64,000 bases of DNA, from assembly GCF_046845755.1 (NCBI RefSeq), contig NZ_CP177357.1:1488001-1552000 (forward strand), in the 5' to 3' direction. Shown one piece after another: positions 53,050-61,435 of this stretch; position 1 is the first letter of the stretch, and every line of letters begins with the position of its first letter. Origin of the DNA: Rubrivirga sp046845755 (GTDB lineage: Bacteria > Bacteroidota > Rhodothermia > Rhodothermales > Rubricoccaceae). The translations under genes were made by a program, and so were the position numbers. The notes under the pieces are model-generated. The model searched no databases and had not been told where the DNA came from. It saw nothing but the letters and a program-made list of their open reading frames with translations.

Positions 53050-53781
53050 ATGCATCGCGTCCACCTCGATCAGTTCGAAGGGCCTCTCGACCTGCTGCTC
53101 TTCTTTATCCGGCGGGACGAGATCGACGTCCACGACATCCCGATCGCCCGGATCGCGGACGAGTACCTCGAGGCCGTTCGCGTCCTCGAGCACGTGGACC
53201 TCGACGCCGCCGCGGACTTCATCTTCACGGCCGCCCTGCTGATTCAGATCAAGGCGCGGATGCTGATGCCGCGGCCGGAGCTCGACGAGACCGGCGAGCC
53301 GATCGACCCCCGCCAGGAACTGGTCGACCGACTCCTGGAGTACGTCCGGTACAAGGAGGCCGCGGGCGCGCTCGCCGGGCGCTTCGAGGCCCGCCAGCGC
53401 TTGCGCACCCGGTCTGACGCGTCTGAGCGCGCGCGGCTCGGCCCGACCGAGATCACGTACCGCGCGACCATCTTTGACCTCGTCAAAGCGCTCGGCGCGG
53501 CCGTCGATCGGGCCGCGCCCGTCGAGCCGCTCCGCCACGAGGTCGAGCGCGAGACGTTCGCCCTCGACGTGCAACGCGCCTGGGTGCTCGGCCGCATCGC
53601 CGCCGGCGGCGCCTCGTTCCGCGCGCTTGTCGACCGGCGGAGCAAGCCGTTCGTCATTGTGACGTTCCTGGCCGTGCTCGACCTCGCGCAGCGCCAGTCG
53701 ATCCGCCTCGTCTTCGGGCTCGACCCCCAGGACTTCGCCGTCGAGCCGATCCCCCAAGCCACCGAATCCCTCGCCGCCTAG
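53050..53781 (+). CDS. scpA: segregation and condensation protein A
   Basis: 243 aa kleisin subunit of the Smc-ScpAB condensin. The N-terminal FEGPLDLLLFFIRRDEIDVHDIPIARIADEYL is the Smc-binding domain; the C-terminal winged helix is near VDRRSKPFVIVTFLAVLDLAQRQSIRLVF. GTG start of scpB overlaps its stop by 1 bp. First gene of scpA-scpB-rluB. Confidence 0.95.
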   Translation: MHRVHLDQFEGPLDLLLFFIRRDEIDVHDIPIARIADEYLEAVRVLEHVDLDAAADFIFTAALLIQIKARMLMPRPELDETGEPIDPRQELVDRLLEYVRYKEAAGALAGRFEARQRLRTRSDASERARLGPTEITYRATIFDLVKALGAAVDRAAPVEPLRHEVERETFALDVQRAWVLGRIAAGGASFRALVDRRSKPFVIVTFLAVLDLAQRQSIRLVFGLDPQDFAVEPIPQATESLAA

Positions 53782-54431
53782 TGGAGTCGCTCACCCCCGA
53801 CACGTTCGAGCAGGCCGTCGAAGCGCTCGTCTTCGCCAGCGACGTCGCGCTGCGGCCCGAGGACGTGGCGCGGGCGTACGGCGAGGTGACGGGCGCCGAG
53901 GTCGGGCCGGAGGCCGTGACGGCCGCCGTGGAGCGCCTCAACGCGGCGTATCAGTCGGGCGGCCGCGCCTTCCGGATCGAGCGGCTCGCGGGAGGCCTGC
54001 GGATGGCGACGATCGCCGAGATGCACCCGTTCGTCCGCGCCCTCTTCGCCGACGACGAGTCGAAGCGGCTGTCGCGGTCGCTGCTCGAGACCCTCGCGGT
54101 GATCGCGTACAAGCAGCCCGTTACCCGGCCCGAGATCGACCACGTCCGCGGCGTGGCCTCCGACTACGCGCTGCGCCAGCTCCTGGAGCGCGACTTTGTG
54201 GCGATCGCCGGCAGGGGCGACGGCGTCGGCCGCCCGCTCCTGTACGCCACGACCGACCGGTTTCTGGATCAGTTCGGGCTGGACGCGCTCGCGGACCTTC
54301 CGACCCCGCGCGAGATCTCGGAGATTCTGGCCGACCCCACGTTCACCAAGGAGCGCGCGAAGCTCCTCGCCGAGGTCGTTCAGGCGTCGCAGGCCGTCCT
54401 CACACCCTCCGAGACCGATGCCCCGGCCTGA
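53781..54431 (+). CDS. scpB: segregation and condensation protein B
   Basis: 216 aa, GTG start at 53781 within TAGTGG. Two winged-helix domains, with VEALVFASDVALRPEDVARAYGEV and SLLETLAVIAYKQPVTRPEIDHVRGVASDYALRQLLER the typical parts. It dimerises and binds ScpA at the condensin heads. The usual partners are next to it. Confidence 0.95.
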   Translation: MESLTPDTFEQAVEALVFASDVALRPEDVARAYGEVTGAEVGPEAVTAAVERLNAAYQSGGRAFRIERLAGGLRMATIAEMHPFVRALFADDESKRLSRSLLETLAVIAYKQPVTRPEIDHVRGVASDYALRQLLERDFVAIAGRGDGVGRPLLYATTDRFLDQFGLDALADLPTPREISEILADPTFTKERAKLLAEVVQASQAVLTPSETDAPA

Positions 54432-55245
54432 CCCCTCCGCCCGCCGCAAGGCCCAGGCCCAGCGCAAGCACCGCGCCGGCCCGCCCGCCGCGCCCCGCCC
54501 CGAGCCCGAGGGCCCGATGCGGCTCAACAAGTTCCTCGCTCGCGCCGGGATCGCTGCGCGCCGGGAGGCCGACACCATCATCGCCGACGGCCGCGTCAGC
54601 GTCAACGGCGCGGTGACGACCGAGATGGGCGTCAAGGTCGGCCCCGACGACCACGTCGAGGTTGACGGCCAGCCCGTCCGCCCGACGGGCCTGGTGTACG
54701 TGCTCCTCAACAAGCCGCTCGACACGATCACGACGGTCAGCGACGACCGCGGCCGCCAGACCGTCCTCGACCTAATCTCGATCCCGGACCGCCTCAAAAA
54801 GGCGCTGTTCCCCGTCGGCCGGCTTGACCGCGACACGACGGGCGCGCTCCTTCTCACGACCGACGGCGAGCTCGGCCACCGGCTGATGCACCCGAGCTTC
54901 GGCGCCGTAAAACTGTACCTAGTCGAGGTGAACCGGCCGCTCGACGACGCCGACATCGCCCGCTTGCGCCGGGGCGTTGAGCTCGACGACGGGCCGGCCC
55001 GGGCCGACAACGCGACGTTCGTCGGCGACGACAAGCGGATCTTCGCGCTCCAGCTCCACGAGGGCCGCAACCGCCAGGTCCGCCGCATGGTCGAAGCCCT
55101 CGACCGCCGCGTCGTCACGCTCGAACGGGTCGGCTATGCCGGCCTCGATCTCACCGACCTCCGCCGTGGCCGCTGGCGCCGCCTGGAGCCCCACGAGGTC
55201 AACGCCCTGCGCCGCTCCGTCAAGCTCAAGCCCATCGTGTTTTAA
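54418..55245 (+). CDS. rluB: 23S rRNA pseudouridine synthase RluB family
   Basis: 275 aa. An Arg/Lys/Ala/Pro-rich N-terminal tail of about 33 residues, an S4 RNA-binding domain (MRLNKFLARAGIAARREADTIIADGRVSVNG), then the catalytic domain with GRLDRDTTGALLLTTDGELGHRLMHP, whose Asp is the nucleophile, and EGRNRQVRRM. Most likely makes pseudouridine 2605 in 23S rRNA; RsuA-type specificity is not excluded. It overlaps scpB by 14 bp, a common gene order. Confidence 0.92.
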   Translation: MPRPDPSARRKAQAQRKHRAGPPAAPRPEPEGPMRLNKFLARAGIAARREADTIIADGRVSVNGAVTTEMGVKVGPDDHVEVDGQPVRPTGLVYVLLNKPLDTITTVSDDRGRQTVLDLISIPDRLKKALFPVGRLDRDTTGALLLTTDGELGHRLMHPSFGAVKLYLVEVNRPLDDADIARLRRGVELDDGPARADNATFVGDDKRIFALQLHEGRNRQVRRMVEALDRRVVTLERVGYAGLDLTDLRRGRWRRLEPHEVNALRRSVKLKPIVF

Positions 55246-55317
55246 GAGGGAGCCAGGATGCGGCATGGGCAACCACCGCGCGCCCATCCCTCCGTCCCTC
55301 CATCCCGCAACCCTCCC

Positions 55318-56784
55318 ATGAACAAAATCGCCTACGAGGGCCTCACCTACGACGACGTCCTGCTGGTGCCCGCCCGCAGCGACGTGATGCCCCGCAACGT
55401 CGACACCTCGACCCGGCTGACCCGCAACCTGTCGATCACGATGCCGATCGTGGCCGCGGCGATGGACACGGTCACCGAGGCCGACCTCGCGATTGCGATC
55501 GCGCGCGAGGGCGGCGTCGGGGTGCTCCATAAGAACATGACGGCCGAGCTCCAGGCCCGCGAGGTCCGCCGCGTCAAGCGGAGCGAGTCCGGGATGATCT
55601 TGGACCCGATCGTGCTCCGCCCCGTCGACACCGTCGGCGACGCGCGCCAGCGGATGGCGCGGTACAGCATCGGCGGGATCCCGGTTGTTGACGACGATCG
55701 GCGGCTGGTCGGCATCGTGACCAACCGCGACTTGCGGTTCCAGCTCGACAACGACGTCGTGCTCTCGACCATCATGACGACCGAGGGGCTGATCACGGCG
55801 CCGGTCGGGACGACGCTCGACCAGGCCGAGGCGACGCTCCAGGAGCACAAGATCGAGAAGCTGCCGGTGACGGACGCCGAGGGCTTTCTCAAGGGGCTCA
55901 TCACGTTCAAGGACATCCAGAAAAAGAAGAAGCACCCGAACGCCGCGAAGGACGAGTTCGGCCGCCTGCTCGTCGGCGCCGCCGTCGGTGTGACGCCCGA
56001 CACGCCCGAGCGCGTGGCCGCGCTCGCCGAGGCGGGCGTCGACTTCGTGGTTGTCGACACGGCGCACGGCCACTCCGAAGGTGTGCTCGCGATGGTGCGC
56101 CAGATCAAGGAGCAGTTCGAGGGGCTCGACGTGATCGCCGGGAACGTGGCGACGCCGGAGGCGACCGAGGACCTGATCCTGGCGGGCGCCGACGCCGTCA
56201 AGGTGGGCATCGGACCGGGCTCGATCTGCACCACGCGCGTCGTGGCCGGCGTCGGCGTACCCCAGCTCACGGCCATCCTGCGCTGCGCCGAGGCCGCCCG
56301 CCGCTACGACGTCCCGATCATCGCGGACGGCGGCGTCAAGCAGACCGGCGACATCCCGAAGGCGCTCGCGGCCGGGGCCTCGACCGTGATGGTCGGGAGC
56401 CTGCTGGCGGGCGTCGAGGAGAGCCCGGGCGAGACCGTCCTCTACGAGGGGCGGCGGTACAAGAACTACCGCGGGATGGGGTCGCTCGGCGCGATGGAGG
56501 CCGGCTCCAAGGACCGCTACTTCCAGGACGCCGAGGACGACCTCAAAAAGTTGGTGCCCGAGGGCATCGAGGGGCGCGTGCCGTACAAGGGGACGCTGGG
56601 CGAGATCACGTATCAGATGGTCGGCGGCCTGCGCGCCGCGATGGGGTACTGCGGCACGGCGACGATCCCCGAGCTCCAAGAGCGCGGCCAGTTTGTCCGC
56701 ATCACGAGCGCCGGCTTGCGCGAGAGCCACCCCCACGACGTCACCATCACCTCCGAGTCGCCGAACTACTCGACGCGCTCGTGA
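55318..56784 (+). CDS. guaB: inosine-5'-monophosphate dehydrogenase
   Basis: 488 aa, the rate-limiting step to GMP. Two CBS domains (about 95-210) lie within the TIM barrel. Catalytic Cys304 is in GIGPGSICTTR; the substrate loop is IADGGVKQTGDIPKALAAGA, and the flap YRGMGSLGAM is present. Start at the ATG at 55318 gives NKIAYEGLTYDDVLL, the usual N-terminus. Its stop overlaps the M24 peptidase start by 4 bp. Confidence 0.98.
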   Translation: MNKIAYEGLTYDDVLLVPARSDVMPRNVDTSTRLTRNLSITMPIVAAAMDTVTEADLAIAIAREGGVGVLHKNMTAELQAREVRRVKRSESGMILDPIVLRPVDTVGDARQRMARYSIGGIPVVDDDRRLVGIVTNRDLRFQLDNDVVLSTIMTTEGLITAPVGTTLDQAEATLQEHKIEKLPVTDAEGFLKGLITFKDIQKKKKHPNAAKDEFGRLLVGAAVGVTPDTPERVAALAEAGVDFVVVDTAHGHSEGVLAMVRQIKEQFEGLDVIAGNVATPEATEDLILAGADAVKVGIGPGSICTTRVVAGVGVPQLTAILRCAEAARRYDVPIIADGGVKQTGDIPKALAAGASTVMVGSLLAGVEESPGETVLYEGRRYKNYRGMGSLGAMEAGSKDRYFQDAEDDLKKLVPEGIEGRVPYKGTLGEITYQMVGGLRAAMGYCGTATIPELQERGQFVRITSAGLRESHPHDVTITSESPNYSTRS

Positions 56785-57842
56785 GCCGGGTCGACACCCT
56801 GCGGGCCCTGGCCGCCGAGCACGACGCGGACGCGGCGCTCGTGACGCACGCGCCGAGCCTGCGGTGGGCGCTCGGGTTTACCGGCTCGAACGGGCTCCTG
56901 CTGGTCACGCCCGACGCCGCCCACTTCGTCACCGATGGGCGGTACACGGCGCAGGCGGCGTCCGAGGTGTCCGACGCGACGGTCCACATCGCCCCGGCGT
57001 CACTCGCGGCGTACGCCAGCGAGCACGGACTGGTGGGCCGAGCCCAATGCCTAGTCGTCGAGGGGGACCACTTGACCGTGTCGGCGCATCGCGAACTGGG
57101 CGAGGCGCTGGCAGTCGAGCTGGTGCCGGTCGACACCCTGCTCGCGCGCACGGTCGCCCAAAAAGACGAGGCCGCGATCGCGGCGGTTGCCGCCGCGCAA
57201 GCGCTGACGTGCGAGGTCTTCGAGGCCGTCCTTCCGTCGATTACGGCCGGCGTCACCGAGCAGGCGATCGCGGCGGAGGTCGTGTACCAGCACCTTCGGA
57301 GGGGCGCCTCGGCGATGTCATTCGAGCCGATCGTCGCCAGCGGGCCACGCGGGGCGCTGCCCCACGCCCGGCCGTCGTCGCGCGCGCTCGCGCCGGGCGA
57401 CCTGGTCGTGCTCGACATGGGCGGCGTGCTCGACGGCTACTGCTCGGACCTGACGCGGACCGTCGCCGTCGGGGAGCCGGGCGAGGAGGCACGAGCGGCG
57501 TACGCGGTCGTGCAAGACGCCCAACGCGCGGCGATTTCGGCCGCTCGCGCAGGGATGACGGGCAAAGAACTCGATGCCGTCGCCCGCGACGTGATCGCGG
57601 CGGCCGGGCTGGGCGAGGCGTTCTCGCACAGCCTGGGCCACGGCGTCGGGCTGGAGGTCCACGAGTGGCCCCGCGTGTCGCGGCAAAACCAGGACACGCT
57701 GCCCGCCGGCGCCACCATCACCATCGAGCCGGGCGTGTATATCCCAGGCCGGTTCGGCGTCCGGATCGAGAACATCGTCGCGCTCCGGGAGGGCGGCTGC
57801 GACGACCTGACGCCGCTGCCGGCCGACCTGGTCGTCGTCTAA
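56781..57842 (+). CDS. M24 family aminopeptidase (Xaa-Pro type)
   Basis: 353 aa, GTG start. Creatinase-like N-terminal domain (LRWALGFTGSNGLLLVTPDAAHFVTDGRYTAQA) and a pita-bread catalytic domain with metal ligands in DMGGVLDGYCSDLTRT, SLGHGVGLEVHEWP, TIEPGVYIPG and VRIENIV. Removes an N-terminal residue before proline (PepP/PepQ-like). Translationally coupled to guaB. Confidence 0.94.
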   Translation: MSRVDTLRALAAEHDADAALVTHAPSLRWALGFTGSNGLLLVTPDAAHFVTDGRYTAQAASEVSDATVHIAPASLAAYASEHGLVGRAQCLVVEGDHLTVSAHRELGEALAVELVPVDTLLARTVAQKDEAAIAAVAAAQALTCEVFEAVLPSITAGVTEQAIAAEVVYQHLRRGASAMSFEPIVASGPRGALPHARPSSRALAPGDLVVLDMGGVLDGYCSDLTRTVAVGEPGEEARAAYAVVQDAQRAAISAARAGMTGKELDAVARDVIAAAGLGEAFSHSLGHGVGLEVHEWPRVSRQNQDTLPAGATITIEPGVYIPGRFGVRIENIVALREGGCDDLTPLPADLVVV

Positions 57843-58877
57843 GTGCGCCTCGCGTTCGTGCTGCCCGCCCCGGTGCGCGTCCCGCAGGGGGGCGCGGCCG
57901 TCGTCTTCCGCCACGCGACCGGGCTGGCGGCGCTGGGGCACGACGTGGATGTCATCGCGCCCAAGCGGTCAGCGGGGGCGCTCGCGTGGGCGCGACGAAT
58001 GGCGGTCATCGCGCGCGACCGGCTCCACGGGGTGGCCGACGCCCGGGCCGAGGTGCCCGGTGTTCGTGTGATCGAGCCGTCGACGGCCGCCGACATCGAC
58101 GGTGCAGGGTATGATGCCGTTATTGCAACCGGGTGGCAAACCGCTCGGTGGGTCGCCGCACTGCGGGGGGGGAGGCGGTTCTACTTCCTCCAAGGCGACG
58201 AGCGCGTCCTCGACCCGCGCGCCCAGGCCACGTGGGCCTTGCCCCTGCGCAAGTTGGCCGTCGCGCGCTGGCTTGCCGGTACGGTCGAGGCGCACGGTCA
58301 CGCGGTCGAGGGCCTCGTGCCGAACGCCGTCGACCCCGAGGAGATGTTCGTCGTCAGGCCGCCCGCGCAGCGCGGCCGTTGCGTGATGGCGCTGTACCAC
58401 CGCCACCCGACCAAGGGGCCCGACACGCTGGTCGCGGCCCTCGACGCTCTCCGCCAGCAGGTGCCGGATGTGGCGGCGACGCTCGTCGCGGCGCGGCCGC
58501 CGAGCCACCGCTTGCCCGAGTGGGTCGACCTCCATGTCCGGCCCTCGCGCGACGACCTCCGGACGATGTACAACGAGGCCGCCGTGTGCCTCCACACGAG
58601 CCGGCTGGAGGGATGGGGGCTCGTGCCCATGGAAGCCGCGGCCTGCGGCTGCGCGATTGTGGCGACCGCCAGCCGTGGACCCCGCGAGTTCCTTTCCCCC
58701 GGCGAGTCGATGGTCGAAGTGGCGGTCGGCGACGCCGAGGGGATCGCGTCCGAAGCCGCGCGGCTGCTCCGTGACCCCGATGAGCGGATACGGCTGGCGC
58801 TCGCGGGACACGCCGCCGTCTCCCGGTTTAGCTGGGTCGAGTCCACCGCCCGCCTGGAGCGGCTGCTGCGTTCATGA
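57843..58877 (+). CDS. glycosyltransferase family 4 protein
   Basis: 344 aa, GTG start immediately after the previous stop. GT-B fold with N-terminal LPAPVRVPQGGAAVVFRHATGLAALGHDVDVI, and the donor-site E-x7-E motif in SRLEGWGLVPMEAAACGCAIVAT. Probably builds part of a surface polysaccharide. DAVIATGW contains the 12-bp word (58117-58128). It overlaps the next glycosyltransferase gene by 4 bp. Confidence 0.93.
   Translation: MRLAFVLPAPVRVPQGGAAVVFRHATGLAALGHDVDVIAPKRSAGALAWARRMAVIARDRLHGVADARAEVPGVRVIEPSTAADIDGAGYDAVIATGWQTARWVAALRGGRRFYFLQGDERVLDPRAQATWALPLRKLAVARWLAGTVEAHGHAVEGLVPNAVDPEEMFVVRPPAQRGRCVMALYHRHPTKGPDTLVAALDALRQQVPDVAATLVAARPPSHRLPEWVDLHVRPSRDDLRTMYNEAAVCLHTSRLEGWGLVPMEAAACGCAIVATASRGPREFLSPGESMVEVAVGDAEGIASEAARLLRDPDERIRLALAGHAAVSRFSWVESTARLERLLRS
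58117..58128 (+). repeat. 12-bp word CCGTTATTGCAA, copy 3
   Basis: Exact copy in the family-4 glycosyltransferase gene, coding Ala-Val-Ile-Ala with the codons GTT ATT GCA. Confidence 0.8.
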
Positions 58878-59782
58878 TCTCGGTCGTCATCCCTGTCTTT
58901 CAAGGGGCCCACATCCTGCCCACGACCGTCCCCGGCGTCCTCGCGCTCGAGGGCGTCGACGAGATCGTGTGGGTCGACGACGGGTCGACCGACGAGACGT
59001 CGCGGCATCTCGCCGAGGCGGCCCGAGACGACCCCCGCGCCCGCGTCGTGACCCTGCCCAGGAACACGGGGCGCTCAGGGGCCCGGAACGCGGGGATCGC
59101 CGCCAGCAGCGGAACGGTGATCGTGTTTCTGGATGCGGACGTGGAGCCGGCCGTCGGTTCGGCGCGAGCGCTCGCGGCGGCGGCATCGTTGCCTGAAGCC
59201 GTGGCAGCGGTCGCGCGCATCGAGCCGGTCGCCACGGACCCGTCCGACCCGTATCAGGATTACGCCGTCCACGCGCGGCGAGGACCGAGCCCCGATCTCT
59301 CGGAGGGGCAGCCGCTCGACTGGCGCTTTTTCCTCGCCGGCGCCAGCGCCGTCCGTCGGCCGGCGTTGCTCCGGGCGGGGCGATTCCCGGAAGACATCGC
59401 GTACGGGGAGGACCAGGCGCTAGCCTGCGAGCTCAGCCTCGTGCACCCGTCCGGGCTCCGGCTCGCGGGCACCTCGGTCCGCCTGCACGATCTGGGAGAC
59501 CTCGACCGGGCCGTACAGAATGTCGAGGCGTACGGGCGGGCGCTGCCGGCGCTGCGCGCGCGGTGCCCGGCGGTCACGCCCCGTGTGTCGCGCGGGGTTC
59601 TCGCGGTGGCCCGGCGGGCCGGGCCGATCTCTGCCGGGCTTCGGTCCGTTATTGCAAAAGGTCTCGTACCCGTTGCTCTGCGCCGCCAGCTGATACGGTA
59701 CCTTCTCGCGTCCCACGCGCTACATGCTGCCTCTCACGCTTCGGCTCCCGCGCCTCGCCTCCGCCGTGGGGACCGCCTGTGA
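58874..59782 (+). CDS. glycosyltransferase family 2 protein
   Basis: 302 aa. The N-terminal GT-A domain has SVVIPVFQGAHILPTTV, WVDDGSTDETS and LDADVEP (DxD). DWRFFLAGASAVRRPALLRAGRFPEDIAYGEDQALA is the acceptor-region ED motif. The C-terminal tail from about 270 reads the RsbW-like gene's start region in another frame. LRSVIAKGLVP contains the 12-bp word. Confidence 0.93.
   Translation: MISVVIPVFQGAHILPTTVPGVLALEGVDEIVWVDDGSTDETSRHLAEAARDDPRARVVTLPRNTGRSGARNAGIAASSGTVIVFLDADVEPAVGSARALAAAASLPEAVAAVARIEPVATDPSDPYQDYAVHARRGPSPDLSEGQPLDWRFFLAGASAVRRPALLRAGRFPEDIAYGEDQALACELSLVHPSGLRLAGTSVRLHDLGDLDRAVQNVEAYGRALPALRARCPAVTPRVSRGVLAVARRAGPISAGLRSVIAKGLVPVALRRQLIRYLLASHALHAASHASAPAPRLRRGDRL
59646..59657 (+). 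repeat. 12-bp word CCGTTATTGCAA, copy 4
   Basis: Exact copy near the 3' end of the family-2 glycosyltransferase gene, coding Ser-Val-Ile-Ala-Lys. It lies 78 bp before the RsbW-like gene start. Confidence 0.8.
59699..59706 (+). promoter_or_regulatory. -7-like element for the RsbW-like gene
   Basis: TACCTTCT, identical to the element before the sugar transferase, 17 bp before the ATG at 59724 and inside the 3' end of the preceding gene. It would give the small kinase its own promoter. Confidence 0.5.
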
Positions 59783-60116
59783 GAGGGCGGAGGCCCTCGC
59801 CCGGGTCGAGAACTGGCCCGCCGCCGACGTCACGAGACTCGTGCTCGCCGTCGGCGAGGCCGTCGGGAACGCGATCGAGCACGGCGACCCGTCCGCGGCC
59901 GAAGTGGAGGTCGAGTTTCGGGAGGGCGACGGCGGCCTCGACATCTGCGTGTCCGACGGGGGCCCGGGGCCGGACCCGACCGTCCTCGAGCGGCCCTCGC
60001 TGCCCGACGACCCGCTCGCCGTCGACGGCCGAGGCCTGTTCATCCTGTCGACCGTTACCGACGCCATGTACATCGACGGCGGCGCTCTGTGTTTGACGAT
60101 CCGGCCCCGCCCGTAG
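59724..60116 (+). CDS. RsbW-like serine kinase/anti-sigma ATP-binding protein
   Basis: 130 aa GHKL ATPase. The N box is LAVGEAVGNAIEHGDP, the G1 box is VSDGGPGPDP and the G2 box is GRGLFILSTVTDAM. Such stand-alone domains act in partner-switching: they bind a sigma or other target and phosphorylate an anti-sigma antagonist. No antagonist (STAS protein) is adjacent. It overlaps the glycosyltransferase gene by 59 bp and the next gene by 28 bp. Confidence 0.88.
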   Translation: MLPLTLRLPRLASAVGTACERAEALARVENWPAADVTRLVLAVGEAVGNAIEHGDPSAAEVEVEFREGDGGLDICVSDGGPGPDPTVLERPSLPDDPLAVDGRGLFILSTVTDAMYIDGGALCLTIRPRP

Positions 60117-61435
60117 GGCGCCGGGAGGGGGCCCTCGCGCTCGTCCTCGCCGCCGCCAGCATCGCCGTGTTGGCCTGGACGGCCCGTGTCCCCGAGGCCG
60201 GGGCCTCGTGGCGGCTCGCATTCGTGGGCGTCCATCTCCTCGCGTCAGGAGCATTGATCCTCTGGCTCCGCCGTCGCGCACCGACGCTGGGTCTCGTCCT
60301 CCTCGGGGCCGTGTTCCTCCGCCTGGTCGCGCTCCCCATGGCGCCCGTCCTGTCCGACGACGGCTACCGCTATCTGTGGGACGGGGCCGTCGTGCTCGAG
60401 GGGATCTCGCCCTACGCGATGCGGCCCGCGGACCCCGCTCTCGCCGAGCTGCCGGCCACAGGGCTGCTGGCCCAGATGAACTCTCCCGAGTACTACTCGG
60501 TCTACCCGCCCGCCTCACAAGCGGTGTTTGCCATCGCCGCGCAGGGCTCGACGTGGCGCCAGCAGTGGGTGTGGCTGAAAGTCCTGCTCGTCGGGGCGGA
60601 GCTGCTCGGCGTCTGGCTCCTGCTCCGCCTTTGCGGCCCCCGTCTGGGCGCGCTGTACGCGTGGAGCCCGTTGGCCGTCATCGAGGTCGCCGGACAGGGA
60701 CACACCGAGGGGCTCGTCGTCGGGGGGCTCGGGCTGGTCCTGTGGGCGGGACGATCGCGCTGGCCGCTCGCGTCTGTAGGGGTGACGGTCGCAGGACTCA
60801 CCAAGCTGTATCCGTTTGCGCTCGCTCCCGCGGTGTGGCGTCGAGACGGCCTGCCAGGTGTCGTGGTGTCCATCGTGCTCGTCGCAGCGTTGTCGTCGCT
60901 CGTGTGGCACCCCCAGGCGATCGCACACGTTCAGGAGTCGGTCGCGCTCTTTTTCGGGACGTTCGACGAGTACGCGGGCCCGTATCGCTTGCTGAAATCG
61001 GTCCTTTATCCGGTGCTGGGCGCCGGGGCGGGGGCGGCCGCAAGCGGTCTGCTGGGCGTTCTGTTCGCCGTGGCCGTGGCCGCCTCGTGGGTCGCCGATG
61101 ACGGCCGCGTGCCTGGCCTTCGGTGTGTGCTGACGGTTTGCGTGGTGGGGTTCGCGATGACGGCGAGCACGCTGCACCCGTGGTACTGGCTTCCAGTCTT
61201 GTGGATGATTCCGTTATTGGAATCCAAACCCCTACTCTGGCTCTGCGCACTGTCGAGCGCGACGTATCTGAGCTACACGACCGGAGGGGCCGGAGAGTGG
61301 GCCACCCTGATCGGGTGGGGAGGGGCTGCCCTGCTTTGGGCACGAGAGATCTATGCCCGACGGACCTCGCCTCCGACGTCGAGCACGGCCTCGGCGGTGG
61401 CCGAGCGCGCGTCGAGCCACGACGCGTCTGGGTAG
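60089..61435 (+). CDS. GT-C family polyprenol-linked glycosyltransferase
   Basis: 448 aa, GTG start at 60089, with ten or more membrane helices. The first outer loop carries SDDGYRYLWDGAVVLEGISPYAMRP, the acidic GT-C motif, and YYSVYPPASQAVFAIAA. TKLYPFALAPAVWRRDGLPG resembles the DUF2029/mannosyltransferase family, which transfers from polyprenyl-phosphate sugars outside the inner membrane. MIPLLESKP contains a variant of the 12-bp word, CCGTTATTGGAA at 61211. Its 3' end overlaps miaA by 85 bp. Confidence 0.85.
   Translation: MFDDPAPPVGRREGALALVLAAASIAVLAWTARVPEAGASWRLAFVGVHLLASGALILWLRRRAPTLGLVLLGAVFLRLVALPMAPVLSDDGYRYLWDGAVVLEGISPYAMRPADPALAELPATGLLAQMNSPEYYSVYPPASQAVFAIAAQGSTWRQQWVWLKVLLVGAELLGVWLLLRLCGPRLGALYAWSPLAVIEVAGQGHTEGLVVGGLGLVLWAGRSRWPLASVGVTVAGLTKLYPFALAPAVWRRDGLPGVVVSIVLVAALSSLVWHPQAIAHVQESVALFFGTFDEYAGPYRLLKSVLYPVLGAGAGAAASGLLGVLFAVAVAASWVADDGRVPGLRCVLTVCVVGFAMTASTLHPWYWLPVLWMIPLLESKPLLWLCALSSATYLSYTTGGAGEWATLIGWGGAALLWAREIYARRTSPPTSSTASAVAERASSHDASG
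61211..61222 (+). repeat. 12-bp word variant CCGTTATTGGAA, copy 5
   Basis: One mismatch from the exact word, in the GT-C gene in the CCG TTA TTG GAA phase (Pro-Leu-Leu-Glu). TTA is rarely used in this genome. Flanking ATTCC and GGAAT also form a small inverted repeat. Confidence 0.7.
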
